Assembly (NCBI GenBank): GCA_965223255.1
Contig: CBDCWA010000002.1
Coordinates: forward strand, 620,001 to 684,000
From: CBDCWA01 sp965223255
Lineage (GTDB): Bacteria; Pseudomonadota; Alphaproteobacteria; Rhizobiales; Hyphomicrobiaceae
Direction: 5' to 3'
DNA length: 64,000 bases
Numbering within the stretch: the stretch's first letter is position 1; each line of letters starts with the position of its first letter. The notes under the pieces were generated by a model. That model did not search any database and was not told the origin of the DNA. It saw only the letters and a list, made by a program, of their open reading frames with translations. A program made the position numbers and the translations under genes. Below, in pieces: positions 18,061 through 27,100 of the stretch.

Positions 18061-19182
18061 CTAACGGTCGGTCAGCCGATCGAGAACTCGATCGACGCAC
18101 GAGACCATTTTGTCGTAGCCGCGACGATTTGGGTGTTGGTCGAGCGGTAAGTAATCATCACTTTTTAACAGGCACCAGCTATGACTGACGCCCTGAGACT
18201 TCAGGACCTTGATTGCAGCACTAACGTCAATACTGCGCCGCAACCCAAGAGCGATCTCACCCTTTTGGGGAACCATCAAGATATGAAAGGGAACGCCCAG
18301 CTCTTTGAAGAACTCAAGTGCCTCAGTCGTCACCGAGAGGAAGCCGGGACCGGTGGTTCGGTTCGCTCTTTTCAACGGGAGCAAGTTTTGAAGTGCTCCA
18401 AACGCGTGCTTAGATATCTTATACACATAAGAGTTTTGATGTAGCCAATTTCGTATGTGGTCGACCAGTCCGAGCGTTGCGAACCGATTGCGACCTCTTT
18501 TTCTGGCAAGTTCCAAGACTTCCTTGTCATCTTGCGCCCATCCTATCGGATGCCAGGTGCCTGATTGATCTGGAATTCGACAGATGCCGGTGTCCAGGCA
18601 TGACAACTGGTCTGCACGCCAGGTCCACGCTCTACGCTTGAAGTCATTACTGATTGCGATGATAAGGACGCGTTCAATAGTTATTCCTTTATCTTTGATG
18701 AACTCTGCAAGACGTCGCCATTGATCGAAACCTGTACCAGGTAGGCCCCCATTCAGTATGAGTTCATTTTTTCGCTTGGCCTGGAGCCGGCCAAACCATG
18801 GACACCCCCCAATCCCCGCGGTAAAGCTGTCGCCGAGCAACAAAGTCACCGCCCCCCCGGGCTTAACATCCTGCTTTTGAAGCAATCCGAGATTGTTAGA
18901 TCGCATGCGGCAATCATATTCAATTCGGTAATCCAGTCCGGGCCACGGCAGCAATCTGGTCACTGCAAAGATCCCCGTATCTCGCACACGTACATTAGGC
19001 CGATAAGTCCAGAACCCACCGGGATGATTTTGAAATATGCGCGGCGATACAAAGAGAAACCGTTTATGGAAGTAGGTGTCCGGGTCACTAAAGATCAGAC
19101 GAAGTAGGATTTCCGACATTCCGATGACGATCACTGCCATTGTCACAAGATAGCGAATCCAGAAGCTAGCTGTGGTCACCAT
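18061..19182 (-). CDS. membrane-anchored SGNH-fold protein
   Basis: From the start at 19182 the 373-residue protein begins with one membrane helix (about residues 7-27) and continues as an SGNH/GDSL-type domain. It has the nucleophile block GDSFTAG (about residue 118), a strand with SNDF in place of the usual GxND, and the C-terminal DQHPNRRG block holding the Asp-His pair. Such proteins act on O-acyl groups of sugars in the periplasm, as esterases or acyltransferases. It is one of three SGNH proteins around the carbamoyltransferase operon. A GGGGGAT site precedes the chosen ATG; the frame is open 26 codons further upstream. Confidence 0.78.
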   Translation of the reverse strand: MVTTASFWIRYLVTMAVIVIGMSEILLRLIFSDPDTYFHKRFLFVSPRIFQNHPGGFWTYRPNVRVRDTGIFAVTRLLPWPGLDYRIEYDCRMRSNNLGLLQKQDVKPGGAVTLLLGDSFTAGIGGCPWFGRLQAKRKNELILNGGLPGTGFDQWRRLAEFIKDKGITIERVLIIAISNDFKRRAWTWRADQLSCLDTGICRIPDQSGTWHPIGWAQDDKEVLELARKRGRNRFATLGLVDHIRNWLHQNSYVYKISKHAFGALQNLLPLKRANRTTGPGFLSVTTEALEFFKELGVPFHILMVPQKGEIALGLRRSIDVSAAIKVLKSQGVSHSWCLLKSDDYLPLDQHPNRRGYDKMVSCVDRVLDRLTDR

Positions 19183-19239
19183 TGTCCATCCCCCGGGCCG
19201 CGACAGACGGCTGGAACTAACACGTGCACATTCGCCAGT

Positions 19240-19610
19240 AAGGAGGGGGGCTTGGCGCAACGACCCAGGTTGATATCAAACACGATATGACCGATCTCGT
19301 GGAGACCGAGGCGTCCTCCATCCAAGTGATAGCGAACCCCATTTGCGGGTACATCTTGATAATATTTCCCAGGGCAAACGCGCTCGTTGTGCGCGGCAAC
19401 GAGAGGCTGGCCATCGGCCACCAATGTTCGGGTCGTGTTGGCGTAGTAGGTGGAAACGCCCTGAATGTGCATGTTCTGAGACCTGCCTGTAGCCATCTTT
19501 CTGGTATAAGGCCGCAAAGGAGGAAAGACAGGGTTGTTTTCAAACACGAGCCAGGGCCCTGCTATGCTGAGCTGCCGACAGAACGCTGCATAGATTAAGG
19601 TGTAGCCGCC
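19240..19610 (-). pseudogene. C-terminal remnant of an SGNH-domain acyltransferase
   Basis: The minus-strand frame here reads like the end of the periplasmic SGNH domain of OafA-type acyltransferases: a PWLVFENNPVFPPL strand, then ERVCPGKYYQDV and YHLDGGRLGLHEIGHIVFDI, where intact proteins have an Asp-x-x-His-Leu-Ser block. The catalytic His is replaced by Arg here, and the whole N-terminal membrane part and Ser block are missing. I read it as a decayed fragment. The similarity is judged by eye and could be weaker than it looks. Confidence 0.42.
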
Positions 19611-19838
19611 GAATCTTGAGCACCAATAAGAAGCACACAAACAAATATCGAAACGGCAATATACGTCAAGACCCACCATTCCTTGCGTGCCGTCATGTTG
19701 GTCACAAGGTCCTAGAGCATCGCCATCGCACCGCGGACAATTCTACGGCAAAATAGCTTCATTAGTGGGCGCTTACAATGCCTCCTCTCCTGTTTACCTT
19801 GAGGGTTGACGAAACGAGATGCGGCGAACGATCTTCAA

Positions 19839-19980
19839 ATTAACCTAAAGGTTACTGCGGCTTCGCCAGCCTAGTCCGGGTGCGCTATATCAAATCATTG
19901 ATCATATTTCAGTAGTTGATTTAGCCATGGCCAAAAACTTTCATGAGCAGTTGGACCGCCCCGACTTACCCCTTCCGTCT
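19839..19980 (+). repeat. direct repeat, copy 1 (sxtJ promoter and start)
   Basis: This block covers the leader and first 18 codons of sxtJ and is matched by 25606-25745 in the same orientation. Shared islands include ATTAACCTAAAGGT, TGCGGCTTCGCCAGCC and GAGCAGTTGGACCGCCCC. The distance from the left edge to the ATG differs by only one base between copies. Confidence 0.85.
19841..19854. promoter_or_regulatory. palindromic candidate operator upstream of sxtJ
   Basis: TAACCT-AA-AGGTTA is a perfect 6-bp inverted repeat centred about 80 bases before the sxtJ start. It sits in a block repeated at 25606-25745. The copy there reads TAACCT-AA-AGGTGA, one arm changed. A regulator binding site is plausible; no known regulator is assigned. 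Confidence 0.4.
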
Positions 19981-20340
19981 GATCGCTCAGTGGGGCTGGT
20001 GTTCGCGACAGTTGCACTAATAGTCGCATTTTTTTGGCGCACTCACGAATTAACTCTTATCATCTCACTCGTCATTGCAGCAATTCTTGGTCTCGTGAGC
20101 TTCACCATTCCAAAGGTGCTCCGACCACTAAATATCGTTTGGATGAGGTTCGCGCTGCTTATCAGTAAGGTCGTGAACCCCGTTGTAATGCTCATACTCT
20201 TTATCATAACCATCGTTCCCGCAGGTCTGATCATGCGGTTGAGTTACGATCCTCTTCGCCGACGTGGGGACGCCAGTTCCAAAAGCTATTGGATCGTGCG
20301 CGATAAAGAGGAGCACTCGAGCCTGCGGAACCAATTCTAG
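19927..20340 (+). CDS. sxtJ: SxtJ family membrane protein
   Basis: The 137-residue protein has a short polar N-terminus, three to four hydrophobic helices (about residues 22-38, 42-60, 78-100), a conserved Pro-Lys-Val-Leu-Arg-Pro-Leu-Asn loop and a basic C-terminal tail ending in a YD-RR element. This matches the SxtJ family, named from the saxitoxin cluster, where it sits beside the O-carbamoyltransferase SxtI and the small protein SxtK. The same order occurs here: sxtJ, DUF5989, carbamoyltransferase. Its biochemical role is unknown; it is presumed to help the carbamoyltransferase at the membrane. Confidence 0.82.
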   Translation: MAKNFHEQLDRPDLPLPSDRSVGLVFATVALIVAFFWRTHELTLIISLVIAAILGLVSFTIPKVLRPLNIVWMRFALLISKVVNPVVMLILFIITIVPAGLIMRLSYDPLRRRGDASSKSYWIVRDKEEHSSLRNQF

Positions 20341-20393
20341 ATCAAGATCTCGGTATCTTCGGTCTATCCGATAGCTGAAATGTGGAGTAATCG

Positions 20394-20546
20394 ATGCTTT
20401 CCCTACTCAAAGAACTTGCTGACTATATGACAGCGCGGCGGAAGTGGTGGCTGTTTCCCGTCATAGCCGTGCTCTTCATAGTTGGAGGCTTGCTCGTTCT
20501 CGCGCAGGGTTCCGCTGTCGCTCCGTTTATATATACCGTTTTCTGA
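20394..20546 (+). CDS. DUF5989 / SxtK-like small membrane protein
   Basis: This 50-residue protein, MLSLLKELADYMTARRKWW followed by one hydrophobic helix and a short tail ending FIYTVF, has the hallmarks of the DUF5989 family: an amphipathic start, the Arg-Lys-Trp-Trp membrane edge and a single transmembrane segment. Family members sit between sxtJ-like genes and NodU-type carbamoyltransferases, exactly as here (53 bases after sxtJ, about 130 before the carbamoyltransferase). A GTGGAG sequence before the ATG can serve as ribosome site. Function unknown. Confidence 0.85.
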   Translation: MLSLLKELADYMTARRKWWLFPVIAVLFIVGGLLVLAQGSAVAPFIYTVF

Positions 20547-20673
20547 TGCAAAAGTTCTGCAATGCTATTTCGCGGGCAGCATTACGATTCGAGTAAACTT
20601 GAACTGCTAACGTAATGCTGAACTGGATCGCTTAAATCGTCCTGTGGCAGACCGTCTAGACAAGGGCCTAAGT

Positions 20674-22527
20674 ATGCGCATTCTCGGTATTTCTGCGTTT
20701 TATCACGATAGCGCAGCAGCTCTGCTGGTAGACGGAAAACCCATGGCAGCTGCACAAGAGGAACGCTTTACCCGCAAAAAACATGATCCGAGTTTCCCGA
20801 TACATGCTATTCGCTACTGCCTCGATGAGGCACGCCTAGAGCTAGACGATCTTGATTATATTGTGTTCTTTGAGAAGCCCTTGCTTAAGTTTGAGCGTCT
20901 CCTGGAAACCTACCTTGCCAATGCCCCGCGTGGCTACAGCTCGTTCCGTATGGCCATGCCGATATGGATCAAGGAAAAGCTGTTCCAGAAACCTAGCATG
21001 GTCAAGGAACTGAAGGCGCTATCTAGCTCTGGCAAAGGCATTGAAGAGAAATTGCTCTTCGCTGAACACCATCAAAGTCATGCGGCGTCAGCATTTTTTC
21101 CCTCGCCATTTGAGGAAGCGGTAGTGTTGACCATGGACGGCGTGGGCGAGTGGGCAACAACATCCGTTGCCATCGGATCTGGCAAGTCCCTCAAGACAGT
21201 CCGTGAGATCCATTGGCCACACAGTCTCGGCATGCTCTATTCGGCATTCACGTACTACACCGGATTTCGAGTCAATTCCGGCGAATACAAGGTCATGGGA
21301 TTAGCCCCTTACGGCGACCCGAAATACACCGATCTGATCCTTGACCACTTGTTGGATCTCAAAGAGGACGGCAGTTTCTGGCTCGACCAAAGCTATTTCA
21401 ACTACTCCACCGGACTAACCATGACATCGAACAAGTTCCATGACTTGTTCGGCGGCCCGCCTCGCGCACCAGAAACGCGTTTGACCCAGCGTGACATGGA
21501 TCTCGCCGCTTCTGTCCAGTGCGCAACCGAAGAAGTTATGTTGCGCATCACCCGAGAACTAGCGAATACATATGGAATCCCAAATCTCTGCCTTGCAGGC
21601 GGTGTAGCACTCAACTGCGTGGCAAACGGAAAGATCTTGCGTGACAACCATTTTAAACGCGTCTGGGTTCAGCCGGCTGCGGGAGACGCTGGCGGTGCAC
21701 TCGGAGCAGCCTATGCGGCCCACCACCTTCATGCCAATAATCCACGCTTACTTACCCGATGCAGTCTCCAAGGCGCATTGGATAGCATGTCAGGCGCTTA
21801 TCTTGGGCCGTCGTTCACGCAAGAGGAAGTGGGAGAACGCCTCTCACGTGCCGGCGCACGTTTCAGCACCCACAGTGATGATGAAACCATTGAAAGGACG
21901 GCAGACTCACTCGTCGCGGGTCATGCGGTCGGTTGGTTCCAGGGCCGAATGGAGTTTGGCCCGCGCGCGCTTGGGGCACGATCGATCTTGGGTGATCCGC
22001 GCAATCCAGAGATGCAGAAGAATCTCAATCTCAAGATCAAATATCGCGAGAGCTTCAGGCCCTTTGCGCCGTCGGTCCTTGCGGAGGATGCTCGTGAGTA
22101 TTTCATGCTAAATCACGAGAGCCCTTATATGCTGATGGTCGCGGAAGTGCTCGAAAACCGTCGCCGAAAAATGTCGGAAGAAGAAGAGAACCTGTTCGGG
22201 ATTGACAAGCTCAATGTCCCCCGATCAGAAATTCCAGCTGTGACTCACGTGGATTACTCAGCACGCATACAAACAGTACATAAAGAAACAAATCCTCGCT
22301 ATCATGCTCTAATATCAGCGTTCAAGTCGCGGACCGACTGCCCCGTCGTTGTCAACACGAGTTTCAACGTTCGCGGCGAACCCATTGTTCACACACCCGA
22401 GGATGCGTTCCGCTGTTTCATGGGCTCTGAGATGGAAACGCTGGTGGTGGAAAATTGTATCCTGAGCAAGAGTGAACAGGATCCATCATTGCGGGTCGAT
22501 TACAAAGACGATTTTGAATTGGATTAG
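20674..22527 (+). CDS. NodU/CmcH-type O-carbamoyltransferase
   Basis: The 617-residue protein transfers a carbamoyl group from carbamoyl phosphate, via carbamoyl-adenylate, to a hydroxyl, usually of a sugar. The N-terminal kinase-like fold starts MRILGISAFYHDSAAALL and has the metal-binding HHQSHAASAFF block (about 130-140) and the TMDGVGEW block. The C-terminal domain has the family's FGPRALGARSILGDPR and NTSFNVRGEPIVHTPEDA motifs. The ATG at 20674 is preceded by AAGGG; the frame is open 10 codons further upstream. It forms an operon with the SxtJ and DUF5989 genes and an SGNH gene, so a sugar of the nearby polysaccharide is the likely acceptor. Confidence 0.93.
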   Translation: MRILGISAFYHDSAAALLVDGKPMAAAQEERFTRKKHDPSFPIHAIRYCLDEARLELDDLDYIVFFEKPLLKFERLLETYLANAPRGYSSFRMAMPIWIKEKLFQKPSMVKELKALSSSGKGIEEKLLFAEHHQSHAASAFFPSPFEEAVVLTMDGVGEWATTSVAIGSGKSLKTVREIHWPHSLGMLYSAFTYYTGFRVNSGEYKVMGLAPYGDPKYTDLILDHLLDLKEDGSFWLDQSYFNYSTGLTMTSNKFHDLFGGPPRAPETRLTQRDMDLAASVQCATEEVMLRITRELANTYGIPNLCLAGGVALNCVANGKILRDNHFKRVWVQPAAGDAGGALGAAYAAHHLHANNPRLLTRCSLQGALDSMSGAYLGPSFTQEEVGERLSRAGARFSTHSDDETIERTADSLVAGHAVGWFQGRMEFGPRALGARSILGDPRNPEMQKNLNLKIKYRESFRPFAPSVLAEDAREYFMLNHESPYMLMVAEVLENRRRKMSEEEENLFGIDKLNVPRSEIPAVTHVDYSARIQTVHKETNPRYHALISAFKSRTDCPVVVNTSFNVRGEPIVHTPEDAFRCFMGSEMETLVVENCILSKSEQDPSLRVDYKDDFELD

Positions 22528-22653
22528 TCCATCTCATGCCAAGAGCAGCTAGCGGCATGGCATGGTATCTTTCCGACCCCAAAACATTGAATAACGGACA
22601 CCTCATGGGCCTGTCGGACATTACTCAGAATTAGGACAAGTTGGGCTCACCGC

Positions 22654-23802
22654 ATGAGACTGTTTATTGGGCAGCTAGGTATCTTCGCAGTCCTCCTGAT
22701 ACTTGTGGACGCTGTGCTCGGACTGATTGCCCCAACCCCAGTTGATGACACCATGGCTGATTACAGCATGGTTTACATTCAAGATCTGCCTGGTGTTAAG
22801 CCAAAAATCAAATACACAAGTTTCAATGGTGGCTTGCGCTCCTTGACGATGACCAAGCTGGAGCCTGCGAAGCAATCCCTTCGCGTCCTTTGCTTAGGTG
22901 CATCGACCACGGATCAGGGGCACCAAGAAATCCAAGACACATGGTGTGCGATTATTGAAAAGCAGCTTAAAAAGAAGCATCCCGGCTGGCAGACCGCCTT
23001 CCATACGCTGAGCTATGGCCGCGCGGGGACCAAGGCGCTTGACACCCTGGTGTGGCTCAAAAAGAGGTTTGATGACATAAAGCCCGACATCGTAATTACG
23101 CTGCTTGGGATCAACGATCTCGCATGGAATGGCGGGCCCGGCTATGTCGTGCGCGATGTGGATGCCGCGATTGCCGGTAGGCTCTCTAGACCCGATCAAA
23201 AATCAATCCTGGGACGCGCAAAACTTCTGTGCAAGCAGAGTTCTGAGCTTTGCCGACGCGCTGCGCGAGCCTGGAAGAGCTTCCAATTAAGCAAGAGCCT
23301 GACCGGTTCGGGAGCTATTGAGTGGCTCTCTTCAAATCTACCGAGGCTCAGAGCCGAGTATCGTGCCTTGCCAAGCGTCGATAAACTCAAACGCGCACCC
23401 GACCCGATCAAGGAATTTGAAGCCTCACTTCACCGGATGCTGAAGTTTTTGCAGAACCGAGATGTGGACGCCATTGTCCTCGGTCAACCGACCGTTTGGA
23501 AGCCAAATTTGCCCCCCAGCGAACAGCGAATACTTTGGTTCCCTGTCAACACGCCCAATGGCTTTGTGCGCCCCTCCCCACGGTGGTTGTTGAGTGAAAT
23601 GCAGCGCTATAACGCGGTTCAAGGCAGTATTGCGGCTAAATTCACCGTGAAATTCGTGGACCTGGATGCAAAGATCAGCAAGGACTTGAAACACTATCTG
23701 GATGACTGCCACTTCACCGACCAGGGCAGCCGAGCCGTTGCAGAACACGTCGCGCCAGTCCTCGAGCAAATCATTGCAGATCGGTTGAAGCGTTCTCGAT
23801 AG
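22654..23802 (+). CDS. membrane-anchored SGNH/GDSL hydrolase
   Basis: The 382-residue protein has an N-terminal membrane helix (about residues 5-25) and a full SGNH domain: block I with LGASTT (about residue 84, Ser nucleophile), block III with GINDLAW (about 151) and block V with DDCHFTDQG (about 350, Asp-His). It should act in the periplasm as an esterase or acyl-group transferase on a polysaccharide. It follows the carbamoyltransferase by 126 bases on the same strand and is likely its last operon gene. It is convergent with the next SGNH gene, with no space between their ends. Confidence 0.88.
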   Translation: MRLFIGQLGIFAVLLILVDAVLGLIAPTPVDDTMADYSMVYIQDLPGVKPKIKYTSFNGGLRSLTMTKLEPAKQSLRVLCLGASTTDQGHQEIQDTWCAIIEKQLKKKHPGWQTAFHTLSYGRAGTKALDTLVWLKKRFDDIKPDIVITLLGINDLAWNGGPGYVVRDVDAAIAGRLSRPDQKSILGRAKLLCKQSSELCRRAARAWKSFQLSKSLTGSGAIEWLSSNLPRLRAEYRALPSVDKLKRAPDPIKEFEASLHRMLKFLQNRDVDAIVLGQPTVWKPNLPPSEQRILWFPVNTPNGFVRPSPRWLLSEMQRYNAVQGSIAAKFTVKFVDLDAKISKDLKHYLDDCHFTDQGSRAVAEHVAPVLEQIIADRLKRSR

Positions 23803-24927
23803 TTAATTATCGAAAGCTCGAATCAAATCATTTGCCAATATTTTGTTTCCGCGCCTGTTGAAATGAACATCTCCGCGCCAATAATACCCCGTAATTACTT
23901 GATTGACGCCGAGACGCTTAACCTTTGCGAAGAAAGATGGAAAGCTATTGATAAAATTCGCGCATCGGGTCTTGCAGAATTCTCGCCAAACCTTGACCTG
24001 GAGGTTTTCTTCCCGATCAAACAACAGCTGATTTGGCCAAGGGTAGACGGCGATGCTGAGCGATATGCCATGCGCCTTCAACAATTGGTATAGTTGTTCC
24101 ATTTTTCTTTTAGACTTAGCAATAGCACCTTTGACGCCGGCCGCTCCGTAGTCTGGCGATTGGATCGTGTAGGTCCACACGCCGGGAATATTACGGCCAT
24201 AGACCAGTTTCATTGCGTCTTTACCGTTAGCTGGCTTCACGACGCCTTCGACAGAGCGACTTGAGTCGAGGAGCTCTTTCGCGCTGTCGTAAAGGATGGC
24301 AGTAAGTGGCAGTTGCCTTTTCAATTTGCGGAGGGTTGATGCACGCCGGCAACCTAACTTGGAATCGCCGACGCGCCCCCCTTCACAATCGACATAGATC
24401 ACTGCCTCATTATGCATATCAGAGATATCAACGTGCACGACAACATGCTTCGTCTTTAGACCGGCATTTATGAAATGTCGCATCTTGGCAAGGTAAACAG
24501 ACGGGGAATATGAGATGACGCCCATATTGGCAACGGAAAGACCTGGCTTCTTGCGAGCAAAGATGCCCACAAAGCTTTGTTCATAGGCCAACCCCACCGC
24601 CTCGGTGAAGCTATCACCCATGAATACGACATCAAATTTCAATTTGGACTCGGTTTGCCCGTTATTTTTGCAGCTCGTTTTAAAACCAAAATTATTCACG
24701 CATATATCGTAAAGCTTGTTGCCCCAAATCCCCTTTCCACGATAACCAGCCCGCAGAGTATGATGATAATAGGGGTGCGGTATGCGATACGCACGTTCTA
24801 TGGCCTGCGACTTATACTTTTGCCCCCCAGCGAGACGAAGCAGATAATTGCCTGCGGCTACATCAACGATGACAAAGAAAAGTAGCGAAATACCGACAAC
24901 TGCTGTTAAATGTATGCATCGGCGCAT
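23803..24927 (-). CDS. membrane-anchored SGNH-fold protein
   Basis: The 374-residue protein starts with a signal anchor (about residues 8-28) and has the nucleophile motif MGDSFTEAVG (about residue 105) and the C-terminal GDVHFNRRGN block (about 355) that supplies the Asp-His pair; block III is less clear (HVDISDMHNE). This arrangement is found in sugar O-acyl-modifying proteins such as AlgX/AlgJ-like and DUF-type SGNH proteins. Its stop abuts the stop of the opposing SGNH gene. Together with the proteins at 18061 and 22654 it makes three divergent SGNH genes around one carbamoyltransferase. Confidence 0.83.
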   Translation of the reverse strand: MRRCIHLTAVVGISLLFFVIVDVAAGNYLLRLAGGQKYKSQAIERAYRIPHPYYHHTLRAGYRGKGIWGNKLYDICVNNFGFKTSCKNNGQTESKLKFDVVFMGDSFTEAVGLAYEQSFVGIFARKKPGLSVANMGVISYSPSVYLAKMRHFINAGLKTKHVVVHVDISDMHNEAVIYVDCEGGRVGDSKLGCRRASTLRKLKRQLPLTAILYDSAKELLDSSRSVEGVVKPANGKDAMKLVYGRNIPGVWTYTIQSPDYGAAGVKGAIAKSKRKMEQLYQLLKAHGISLSIAVYPWPNQLLFDREENLQVKVWREFCKTRCANFINSFPSFFAKVKRLGVNQVITGYYWRGDVHFNRRGNKILANDLIRAFDN

Positions 24928-25605
24928 TCTCTACGTCCCTCTGATATTATAGCTATTGTTCATAGAATATGAATGTTTCGGATGCTGTCGCGTTCGCCAA
25001 TGCTATGCCCAATTGCACACGAAGACTAGGCCTCTCCCCGCCAAAGATGCGAGCATCCGATGTCTCGCTGCTCGTATGGTTTATATTGTTTGCGCTAAAC
25101 CTATTGCGGGCCCTGGTTGTGGAAGCGCCGAGCACCCGATCGCGTGACTATGCTGGACTTTATCGCCTGGCCGCGGCTGTCAAGCGGGTATCTCTTCTGG
25201 CTTATCTATGTGTTTCGATAGGGCTTCGTGACCGAACCGCATAATGGCGTAGCGGATAGAAACCGTTTCGCGAGCGCGTTTGCCGGATGGGGTCTCGTGA
25301 TAATTTTGCGAGCGGCGGACACCATCTTATTGCCGCGGCAGATGCCAGATTTCGCGTAGCAATCCGTGGCGCCGTTTTTGCCCGGCGCACCCCTGAAATC
25401 GAGGACTTGGGCGCCGTTAACAATTCTTCCAAAGCCCTCGCCGCCGACCGGATCGTATTTATAGGTCTTAACAAAGTGGCGCTGCGCGCCCTGCCTGATC
25501 GTTTGCTGATGCCGGACAGTACGATTCTTCGGCTCGCCTTCTGCCTACCCACCCACATCAGCAGTCCGATTGGTTTCAGGATGTGAGACAACGGCCAACA
25601 GTCAC

Positions 25606-25745
25606 ATTAACCTAAAGGTGAATGCGGCTTCGCCAGCCCAGTTCTACTGCGTTATATCAACCTAGTTAATTCATTTGGTAGCGGGTTTGGTCATGGCCAA
25701 ATTTTTTTATGAGCAGTTGGACCGCCCCGGCTCACTCCCCGTTAG
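25606..25745 (+). repeat. direct repeat, copy 2 (sxtJ promoter and start)
   Basis: This block matches 19839-19980 in order and spacing, including the TAACCT palindrome half, the TGCGGCTTCGCCAGCC block and the first 12 codons of sxtJ. Confidence 0.85.
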
Positions 25746-25845
25746 TGCGACCGCAGCTTCACATCCTTGCCTGCAACCCGGCATATTTTTGCAAAGTACA
25801 AACCCGACCCGACGAGGTTTTACTTGGTCGCTCAAAGTAGCTTAA
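25693..25845 (+). pseudogene. truncated sxtJ copy
   Basis: The frame starts MAKFFYEQLDRPGSLP, nearly the same as MAKNFHEQLDRPDLPLP of the intact SxtJ at 19927. After 16 residues the similarity ends and the frame stops at codon 51 without any membrane segment. This is a 5' fragment left by duplication and deletion. Whether the 50-residue peptide is made is unknown. Confidence 0.75.
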
Positions 25846-25963
25846 GCGCAGTCCAGATGAGGTCTTTAACTTCATCGCAGCCAGTTACATCAGCTCAACA
25901 AAAGGTTAGCTTGGACGATATCTGCATGCTCAGCCAATTTACCAATCATCGGTCTGTTAAGAG

Positions 25964-27100
25964 ATGACGGCAATATTGAAGTCTCTTGATACATCAGCCT
26001 TGGAAGTGCTGTACGGCGATGATGCAATCGCCGCAATCAAATGCGATGATTTCAAGAATGCCTGGAGCAAGCTCTATCTGTCCTGTCCATGGGCGTCGGA
26101 GTTCCAATCCTGGGCATTTCTCAGCACGTGGTACGACGTTTACGCTGAACGCCATGAGCCAATTCTCATCGTCAGCCGCAACCAAAATGGGGATCTCTCG
26201 GGAATACTTGCGCTGGCGCGCCATCGTGCCTCAGGCTCGATTTTTGTCGCGGGAGGTGGACAAGCCGAATACCACGGGTGGCTGGCGACCGAGCCCAACA
26301 AGGATATCTTTATTATCGATGCTCTGAATGCTCTCGCCCGAGAATGTTCGGCCCCTATCCAACTCGTCAATCTTCTAGACAACGTTCCTGCCAATTGTTT
26401 TACCGCGCCGGGTGAACTAAAGGATCGGTGTGTCACCAAGATTGAGACGCGACCGCTGATGGACATTAGTGACCCTGAGAAAATCAGCAAAATCCTCCGA
26501 AAAAAACACAACAGGAGCCGCCTCAACGGGCTGAAGCGTCGGGGCAATCTCGAGTTCAAGGAACTTACGGATTGGCGGGAATTTCAAGCCTGCTTCGATG
26601 AAATTGCCAGAATCTTCGACCGCCGTCAGAAAGTGCATCACGGGATTGAGGTCTTTCACGATCCGCTGAACCGACGCTTTCCACTTGAATACGCACGACG
26701 TCATCCCGAGCAGGTGAAGATCTTTACGATGACACTCGACGGCGCCGTCGTTGCAGCCCTCATTGGCCAGGTCTGCGGCGATGCTCTGGCATTCGATACG
26801 ATCGCTTTTGACTTGGACTATGAGGAATACTCCCCTGCCTCGCTATTAATCTACATGGCGGCCCGGGAGCTGAGCGGCGGCGCTATTCGTTTCCTCGATC
26901 TGACGCCCGGCGGCGATTGGAAGGCTCGCTTTCAAACGGATAGCAAAACATCGATGACGGTCACCGTTTTTCCCAACCGGACGTCGGCTGCCCTAGCCTC
27001 AGGAAAGGCCACCTTGAAGGCGACCGCAAAGAGGATCCTGTCAGTCCTGCCGGTCGCTTTCTCACCATTGCGCAAGACGTCGGTGCGCAGACCCGGTTAA
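25964..27100 (+). CDS. FemAB-like (CelD/BcsL family) N-acyltransferase
   Basis: The 378-residue protein has two GNAT-like halves and belongs to the acetyltransferase group with PF13480. Visible marks are ILRKKHNRSRLNGLKRRGNLEF in the middle, FFDEIARIFDRRQ-type helix around residue 210 (here CFDEIARIFDRRQ), a KIFTMTLDGAVVAALIGQ strand pair and the C-terminal FDLTPGG(D) block typical of the family. Members transfer acyl or aminoacyl groups onto cell-surface polymers or their precursors. It stands alone on the plus strand next to the sxtJ relic. A second member lies at 32880. Donor and acceptor are unknown. Confidence 0.85.
   Translation: MTAILKSLDTSALEVLYGDDAIAAIKCDDFKNAWSKLYLSCPWASEFQSWAFLSTWYDVYAERHEPILIVSRNQNGDLSGILALARHRASGSIFVAGGGQAEYHGWLATEPNKDIFIIDALNALARECSAPIQLVNLLDNVPANCFTAPGELKDRCVTKIETRPLMDISDPEKISKILRKKHNRSRLNGLKRRGNLEFKELTDWREFQACFDEIARIFDRRQKVHHGIEVFHDPLNRRFPLEYARRHPEQVKIFTMTLDGAVVAALIGQVCGDALAFDTIAFDLDYEEYSPASLLIYMAARELSGGAIRFLDLTPGGDWKARFQTDSKTSMTVTVFPNRTSAALASGKATLKATAKRILSVLPVAFSPLRKTSVRRPG

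Larger units (their letters stand above)
24928..25963. other. 1 kb decayed region
   Basis: No intact gene. Plus-strand sequence at 25150-25500 reads as short protein-like pieces in shifting frames (a hydrophobic SSGYLFWLIYVFR stretch, then FAGWGLVIILRAADT), which suggests a decayed membrane-protein gene that I cannot name. The right end is the second copy of the sxtJ leader. Confidence 0.5.
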
